Source of the DNA: Roseibacterium beibuensis
Lineage (GTDB): Bacteria; Pseudomonadota; Alphaproteobacteria; Rhodobacterales; Rhodobacteraceae
Direction: 5' to 3'
NCBI RefSeq assembly: GCF_039542305.1
Contig: NZ_BAABHW010000004.1
Span: 248,001-312,000, forward strand
Length of the DNA: 64,000 nt
Below the pieces are notes generated by a model that was given only the letters and a program-made list of their open reading frames with translations, was not told the DNA's origin and ran no database searches. The first letter of the stretch is position 1, and each line of letters starts with the position of its first letter. Positions 60,067 to 64,000 of this stretch are shown here, in pieces. The translations under genes and the position numbers were made by a program.

Positions 60067-60951
60067 TTATCCCTTGACCGAGCCAGCCATGAGGCCGCGC
60101 ACGAAGTAGCGACCGGCGACGATGTAAACGAGGAGCGTGGGACCGGCGGCCATGATCGCGCCGGCAAAGTGGACGTTGTATTCCGCCACGCCCGTGGACG
60201 AGTTGACGAGGTTGTTGAGCGCGACCGTCATCGGCGCCGCCCCGCCGCTGGCGAACGACGCCCCGAAAAGGAAGTCGTTCCAGATGTTGGTGAACTGCCA
60301 GATCACGCAGACCACGATGATCGGCCCGGAACTGGGCAAAAGGATGCGCCAGAAGATCTGGAAGAACCCCGCCCCGTCGATCTGCGCCGCCCGCACCAAC
60401 TCGGTCGGGAAGGCGGCGTAGTAGTTGCGGAAATAGAGGGTCGAGAACCCGAGGCCATAGACCACGTGCACGAGGATCAGCCCCGTGGTCGTGCCCGCGA
60501 TTCCAAGCTCGCCCAGGATACGCGCCATGGGGATCAGGACGATCTGGAACGGGATGAAGCAGGCAAACAGCATCAGGCCGAACAGGATCGTGTCGAAGCG
60601 GAAGCGCCATTTGGTCAGGACATAGCCGTTCAGCGCGCCGAGGACCGTCGAGATGGCGACTGCCGGCACGACCATCTTGATCGAGTTCCAGAAATACGGG
60701 CGCAGGCCCGTCGGCTCGACCCCGATCTGCGCCGTCGACCATGCCGACAGCCAAGGCGCGATCGTCCAGTCCTGGGGCAGCGCGATCATGTTGCCACCGG
60801 TGATTTCCTCCAGCGGCTTCAGCGAGTTCAGCACCATCACCAGAAACGGCAGCAGGTAGAACAGCGCAAAGACGAGCAGGAAAACGTAGATGAAGGTGCG
60901 GGTGACGCGCCCGGTGCGGATCGCAGTGTCTTGCGTGGCGACGGACATCAC
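60067..60951 (-). CDS. Carbohydrate ABC transporter permease (MalG type)
   Basis: The 294-residue permease has six helices, the first at about residues 20-42 (FIYVFLLVFALFYLLPFLVMVLNS). A cytoplasmic EAA loop near residue 190-210 (AAQIDGAGFFQIFWRILLP) contacts the ATPase. The motif order matches family CUT1 second permeases. Its start overlaps the stop of the first permease by ATGA (60948-60951). Confidence 0.94.
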   Translation of the reverse strand: MMSVATQDTAIRTGRVTRTFIYVFLLVFALFYLLPFLVMVLNSLKPLEEITGGNMIALPQDWTIAPWLSAWSTAQIGVEPTGLRPYFWNSIKMVVPAVAISTVLGALNGYVLTKWRFRFDTILFGLMLFACFIPFQIVLIPMARILGELGIAGTTTGLILVHVVYGLGFSTLYFRNYYAAFPTELVRAAQIDGAGFFQIFWRILLPSSGPIIVVCVIWQFTNIWNDFLFGASFASGGAAPMTVALNNLVNSSTGVAEYNVHFAGAIMAAGPTLLVYIVAGRYFVRGLMAGSVKG

Positions 60952-61844
60952 TTTTTCTCCCGCAGTTCAGCGTAGAGATAGGGGATCATGATCGCCGCGA
61001 TCGTCATCAGCATGATGACGGCGGAAGACGCACCGATCCCCATCTGGTTGCGCGTGAAGGTGTAGGAATACATGAAGGTCGCCGGAAGTTCGGTCGCGCG
61101 CCCTGGCCCGCCATCGGTCATCGCGATGACAAGGTCATAAGACTTGATCGCGAGGTGGGAGAGGATCACGAAGGCCGAAAGGAAGGCCGGGCGCAGCTGC
61201 GGGATGATGATCCGGCGATAGAGGCTCCAGTTCGAGGCGCCGTCCATCTGCGCAGCTTTCAGGATCTCGTTGTCGATGCCGCGCAGGCCAGCAAGGAACA
61301 TCGCCATGACGAAGCCGCTGGTTTGCCAGACGGCGGCGATGACGATGGTGTAGATCGCCATGTCGCGATCCTTGATCCAGTTGAAGGTAAATTCCGTGAA
61401 CCCCCAGGTCTGCATCGTGGCCTCGATCCCGATGCCCGGGTCGAGCAGCCATTTCCATGCCGTACCCGTCACGATGAAACTGAGCGCCATCGGATAAAGG
61501 TAGATCGGACGCAGAAACCCTTCGCCGCGGATCTTCTGGTCGAGGAAAATCGCCAGCGACAGGCCGATCAGCGTGCAGATGATGATGTAGAGCGAGGCGA
61601 AGATGCCAAGGTTCGTGATCGCGATTTCCCAATGGGACAGGCGAAACAGGTTTTCGTAATTGCGCAGACCCACCCAGTCATAGGACGGCAACATGCGGCT
61701 GCCGGTGAAGCTCAGGTAAATCGTGTAGAAGATGAACCCGTAGACGAAGATCAGCATCAGCGTCACGGACGGCGCGAGCACGATCTTCGGAAGCCAGTTC
61801 TGCATACGCGTCCGGAAATCCGCGCGTGTGTCGGCTGCGGCCAT
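60948..61844 (-). CDS. Sugar ABC transporter permease (MalF type)
   Basis: The 298-residue first permease of the importer starts at ATG 61844, just after a strong GGGGAGGGGG ribosome site. It has six to seven helices and an EAA loop (AAQMDGASNWSLYRRIIIPQLRPAF). A GC-rich double-palindrome hairpin separates it from the binding-protein gene upstream, which may reduce its expression relative to the binding protein. Confidence 0.94.
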   Translation of the reverse strand: MAAADTRADFRTRMQNWLPKIVLAPSVTLMLIFVYGFIFYTIYLSFTGSRMLPSYDWVGLRNYENLFRLSHWEIAITNLGIFASLYIIICTLIGLSLAIFLDQKIRGEGFLRPIYLYPMALSFIVTGTAWKWLLDPGIGIEATMQTWGFTEFTFNWIKDRDMAIYTIVIAAVWQTSGFVMAMFLAGLRGIDNEILKAAQMDGASNWSLYRRIIIPQLRPAFLSAFVILSHLAIKSYDLVIAMTDGGPGRATELPATFMYSYTFTRNQMGIGASSAVIMLMTIAAIMIPYLYAELREKK

Positions 61845-61896
61845 CGCGGCCCCCTCCCCTGTCTGTCGGATGGCGTCGGGCAAACGGCCCGGTGTC

Positions 61897-61923
61897 GGGC
61901 CGGCCCATACTCGGGGCCGGCCC
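61897..61923 (-). promoter_or_regulatory. Hairpin between sugar-binding protein and permease genes
   Basis: The self-complementary 10-mer GGGCCGGCCC occurs at 61897-61906 and again at 61914-61923, seven bases apart. It can form a very stable 10-bp stem-loop 15 nt after the binding-protein stop. No T-run follows, so partial termination or mRNA stabilisation is more likely than full termination. Confidence 0.6.
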
Positions 61924-61937
61924 TGAGATCGCCACGA

Positions 61938-63188
61938 TTACTGGGCGATCTCGACGGCAGTCACCAGTTCTTCGGCAGCGGTGGCCGCGTCATACTCGCC
62001 GTTGAAATGGGCGGTGATGACGTCGTACATCGCGTTCTGCACGGACGGGTTGTTGGCGTGACCATGCGCCATCGACCCGAAGAGCGCACCGTTCGCCGCT
62101 GCTTCGGCCAGTTGCGCCATGCCCATCTGGCCACAGGCATCGAACTGATCCGACGGGATGTCGGTACGCGCCGGGACCGAGCCCTTCACGAGGTTGAAGG
62201 CGATCTGGAACTCGGGACTCATCACGGCCGAGGCCATGGCAAGCTGTGCCGCCTGCGCGTCGGCATCTTCCACCGCGAACATGGCGAACTGGTCCGAGTT
62301 GAAGGTCACGGTGCCTTCGGTGCCGGGCACGCGGAAGCACTGGAATTCGTCGCCCGCGGTCTGGCCCGCATTCACGAATTCACCCTTGGCCCAGTCGCCC
62401 ATGATCTGGAAAAGCGCTTCGCCATTGACCACCATCGCGGTGGCGAGGTTCCAGTCACGGCCCGAGAAGTTGTCATCGACGAAGCCACGCAAGGTCGCCA
62501 TGCGCTCGAAGGCTTCGACCATCGTTTCGGAGCCAAGCGCCTCGGGGTCGAGATCGACCATCGAGGCCTGGTAGAAGTCGGGGCCACCGACGCCCATTAC
62601 CATCGAGTCGAAGATGGTCGCGTCCTGCCAGGCCTGACCACCATGGGCGAGCGCGGTGTAGCCGGCATCCTGCGCGGTCTGCATTGCGGCGACGAACTCT
62701 TCCCAGGTGGTGGGTTGTTCGATGCCAAGCTCTTCCATCAGCGCGGTGTTGGCCCAGACCCAATTGGTGGAGTGCACGTTGACCGGCGCGGCAACCCAGC
62801 TGCCGTCATAGGTCGAGAAGCGCTGCAGCGCCTCGGGCACGACCTCGCCCCAGTTCTGTTCGGCGGCCAGTTCGTCGAGATTGGCAAGCACGCCCTCGGC
62901 GGCCCAGTCCTGAATGGAGAAGCCGAGCATCTGCACGGCGGTCGGCGGGTTGCCCGAGGTGACGCGGGCACGCAGCACGGTCATGGCGTCCGAGCCGCCG
63001 CCACCGGCAACCGGCATGTCCATCCATTCGACGCCCTGGCCGGACAGGTCTTCTCGCAGGACGTTGAGGGCCGCCGCTTCACCGCCCGAGGTCCACCAGT
63101 GCAGCACCTCGACCTCTTGCGCTGCCACCGCTGTGGTGGACAACGCAACGGCAGCCGCCGTGAATTGAAGTTGCTTGAGCATGGTCAT
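61938..63188 (-). CDS. Sugar ABC transporter substrate-binding protein
   Basis: The 416-residue periplasmic protein has a signal peptide (residues 1-23, ending AVAA) and the mature start EVEVLHWWTSGGEAAAL, characteristic of family-1 sugar-binding proteins of the glucose/mannose (GtsA-like) group. Later family segments are VAGGGGSDAMTVLRARV and GNPPTAVQM. GGGAGGAACACG just before ATG 63188 is a strong ribosome site. The ligand is most likely a hexose or small glycoside. A divergent LacI gene and two operator-like palindromes lie upstream. Confidence 0.93.
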   Translation of the reverse strand: MTMLKQLQFTAAAVALSTTAVAAQEVEVLHWWTSGGEAAALNVLREDLSGQGVEWMDMPVAGGGGSDAMTVLRARVTSGNPPTAVQMLGFSIQDWAAEGVLANLDELAAEQNWGEVVPEALQRFSTYDGSWVAAPVNVHSTNWVWANTALMEELGIEQPTTWEEFVAAMQTAQDAGYTALAHGGQAWQDATIFDSMVMGVGGPDFYQASMVDLDPEALGSETMVEAFERMATLRGFVDDNFSGRDWNLATAMVVNGEALFQIMGDWAKGEFVNAGQTAGDEFQCFRVPGTEGTVTFNSDQFAMFAVEDADAQAAQLAMASAVMSPEFQIAFNLVKGSVPARTDIPSDQFDACGQMGMAQLAEAAANGALFGSMAHGHANNPSVQNAMYDVITAHFNGEYDAATAAEELVTAVEIAQ

Positions 63189-63426
63189 CGTGTTCCTCCC
63201 TGTTGACCAAGGTCCGATTTAGGACTGACGGATTAAAACGTTATAATTTATGGGCAAGTCAACCTTAAATTGTTTCGGCAGATTCCCCGGAATAGTTGGC
63301 ATTGCCCTATAATCATTATGAATTTCTGCGATGCGGCAATGCGGACGCAGCGCAGATGGCCTATTGAAACGTTTGAATTCCCCTGCATTATGGCGACCGA
63401 ACCACCCCAGAGCGCGAGCCACCCGC
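63189..63426. promoter_or_regulatory. Divergent control region with two AACGTT-centred palindromes
   Basis: This 238-bp gap between the binding-protein and LacI genes is AT-rich. TTAAAACGTTATAA (63233-63246) and TTGAAACGTTTGAA (63364-63377) share the core AAACGTT; each has one mismatch between arms, and their centres are 131 bp apart. On the - strand TTGACT (63257-63262) lies 18 bp from TTTTAA (63233-63238), a possible promoter overlapped by the first palindrome. TATAAT at 63308-63313 is a possible -10 box on the + strand. Confidence 0.55.
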
Positions 63427-64000
63427 ATGACCCGTCCGCCAGAGACGCAAACGCTGCCCATCGAGGCGTCGACCGAACGACCGACCCTGCGGACTGTTGC
63501 GCAGGCGACCGGGTTTTCCGTGGCAACGGTGTCGCGCGCGCTGTCCGACGATCCGCGAATCGCGCTGAAAACCCGCAAGACGGTTGCCGAGGCCGCTGAA
63601 CGCCTTGGCTATGTGCCGGACCGGGCCGCCCGCCGCCTGCGGACGGGCCGTACGCAGGTCGTGTCGCTGTTGCTCAATACCGAACACGAATTTCTTGGCT
63701 TCACCCACGAATTTCTCAGCGGAATCACCGAGGTCCTGCGCGGCACGGGATATTCCGTCACCGTCGTGCCCGACGACATCGGCGAAGACCGTCTCGACCT
63801 TGTCCGCAACATCATGCGCAACAATCTGGCCGACGGCATCCTGTTCACGCGAACGGAATGCTTCGACCCGCGCGCGCGCCTGCTGATGGAGAGCGGCTTT
63901 CCCTTCGTCAGCCATGGCCGAACGGATTTCACCACGCCCCATGCCTGGGTCGATTTCGACAACGAAGCCTTTGCCCGGCAGGCCGTCGAACGCCTCGTTG
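63427..64000 (+). CDS. LacI family regulator of the sugar importer (3' truncated by window)
   Basis: The first 191 residues of a LacI-type repressor are present and the frame is open to the window end. After a short leader, the helix-turn-helix reads TLRTVAQATGFSVATVSRAL (about residues 19-38). The hinge region with YVPDRAARRLR and the start of the effector domain (VVSLLLNTEHEFLGF, NNLADGILFTR) follow. It is divergent from the importer operon and surely controls it. It differs from the LacI at 52845, so the island has two regulators. Confidence 0.92.
   Translation, partial: MTRPPETQTLPIEASTERPTLRTVAQATGFSVATVSRALSDDPRIALKTRKTVAEAAERLGYVPDRAARRLRTGRTQVVSLLLNTEHEFLGFTHEFLSGITEVLRGTGYSVTVVPDDIGEDRLDLVRNIMRNNLADGILFTRTECFDPRARLLMESGFPFVSHGRTDFTTPHAWVDFDNEAFARQAVERLV

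Noticed and set aside
1..64000. tRNA genes, CRISPR arrays, insertion sequences or prophage remnants
   Set aside because: Gaps were read for tRNA-like ends, repeat-spacer patterns and transposase frames; none was convincing. Base composition is uniform apart from 44824-45122 and 63189-63426.

Overview
The window is high-GC DNA from an alphaproteobacterium, most likely a member of the Rhodobacterales (Roseobacter group). The lineage call is inference from gene content. It rests on COQ9 beside a lone bS21 gene, a 46-residue aa3-type oxidase subunit IV, a DUF1013/TrcR cell-cycle protein, a plant-type glutamate-cysteine ligase, a DmdA-like GcvT-family protein and a DmdC-like acyl-CoA dehydrogenase. 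Coding density is very high. Many neighbours overlap by ATGA or TGATG, so most genes sit in translationally coupled operons. No tRNA, rRNA, insertion sequence, prophage or CRISPR array was seen.

Region 1 (1-9.4 kb, mostly +): the end of an unidentified gene, an NMT1/THI5-type ABC importer (binding protein, ATPase, permease), the 4.5S SRP RNA, then dnaX-ybaB-recR and a zinc-ribbon methyltransferase. A secreted RNase T2 and trcR diverge, and a bidirectional terminator follows trcR. Region 2 (9.4-22.7 kb, mixed strands): an SDR-like protein lacking the catalytic lysine, an RsmC-like methyltransferase and clpS; a HAD / CDP-alcohol phosphatidyltransferase / DmdA-like operon; a quinone oxidoreductase; coq9 and rpsU; a small cytochrome oxidase subunit; an MBL hydrolase overlapping a DmdC-like dehydrogenase; tsaC/sua5; YqgE; and a DsbD-N-like secreted protein. 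Region 3 (22.7-29.3 kb, -): an RND efflux pair with an enlarged permease, moaB, and a family-4-type uracil-DNA glycosylase that has lost most Fe-S ligands.

Region 4 (29.4-41.6 kb): an overlapping pyrimidine/lipid operon (pyrB, two small membrane proteins, a dihydroorotase homologue lacking metal ligands, plsY), three DUF805 membrane proteins in a row, gshA, rsmE and ubiA starting 12 bp apart on opposite strands, and an OmpA-like protein with a coiled-coil partner. Region 5 (41.6-47.9 kb, -): moaE-moaD-pgsA-uvrC, a 299-bp AT-rich gap carrying a perfect DnaA box, then an SDR, a Na+/Ca2+ exchanger, a tiny zinc-ribbon membrane protein and an S49 peptidase.

Region 6 (48-64 kb, almost all -): a 3-hydroxybutyrate dehydrogenase / acyl-CoA ligase pair, then a carbohydrate or polyol catabolic island. 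The island has two GMC flavoprotein dehydrogenases, an SDR, a DUF993 aldolase-like TIM barrel, a glycerate kinase-type enzyme, a Dabb protein, a LacI regulator, and a sugar ABC importer with a second, divergent LacI regulator cut by the window end. Clear LacI-type palindromes lie before both operons. No sugar kinase or glycosidase is present, so an oxidative, non-phosphorylating route ending in glycerate is the most interesting hypothesis here.
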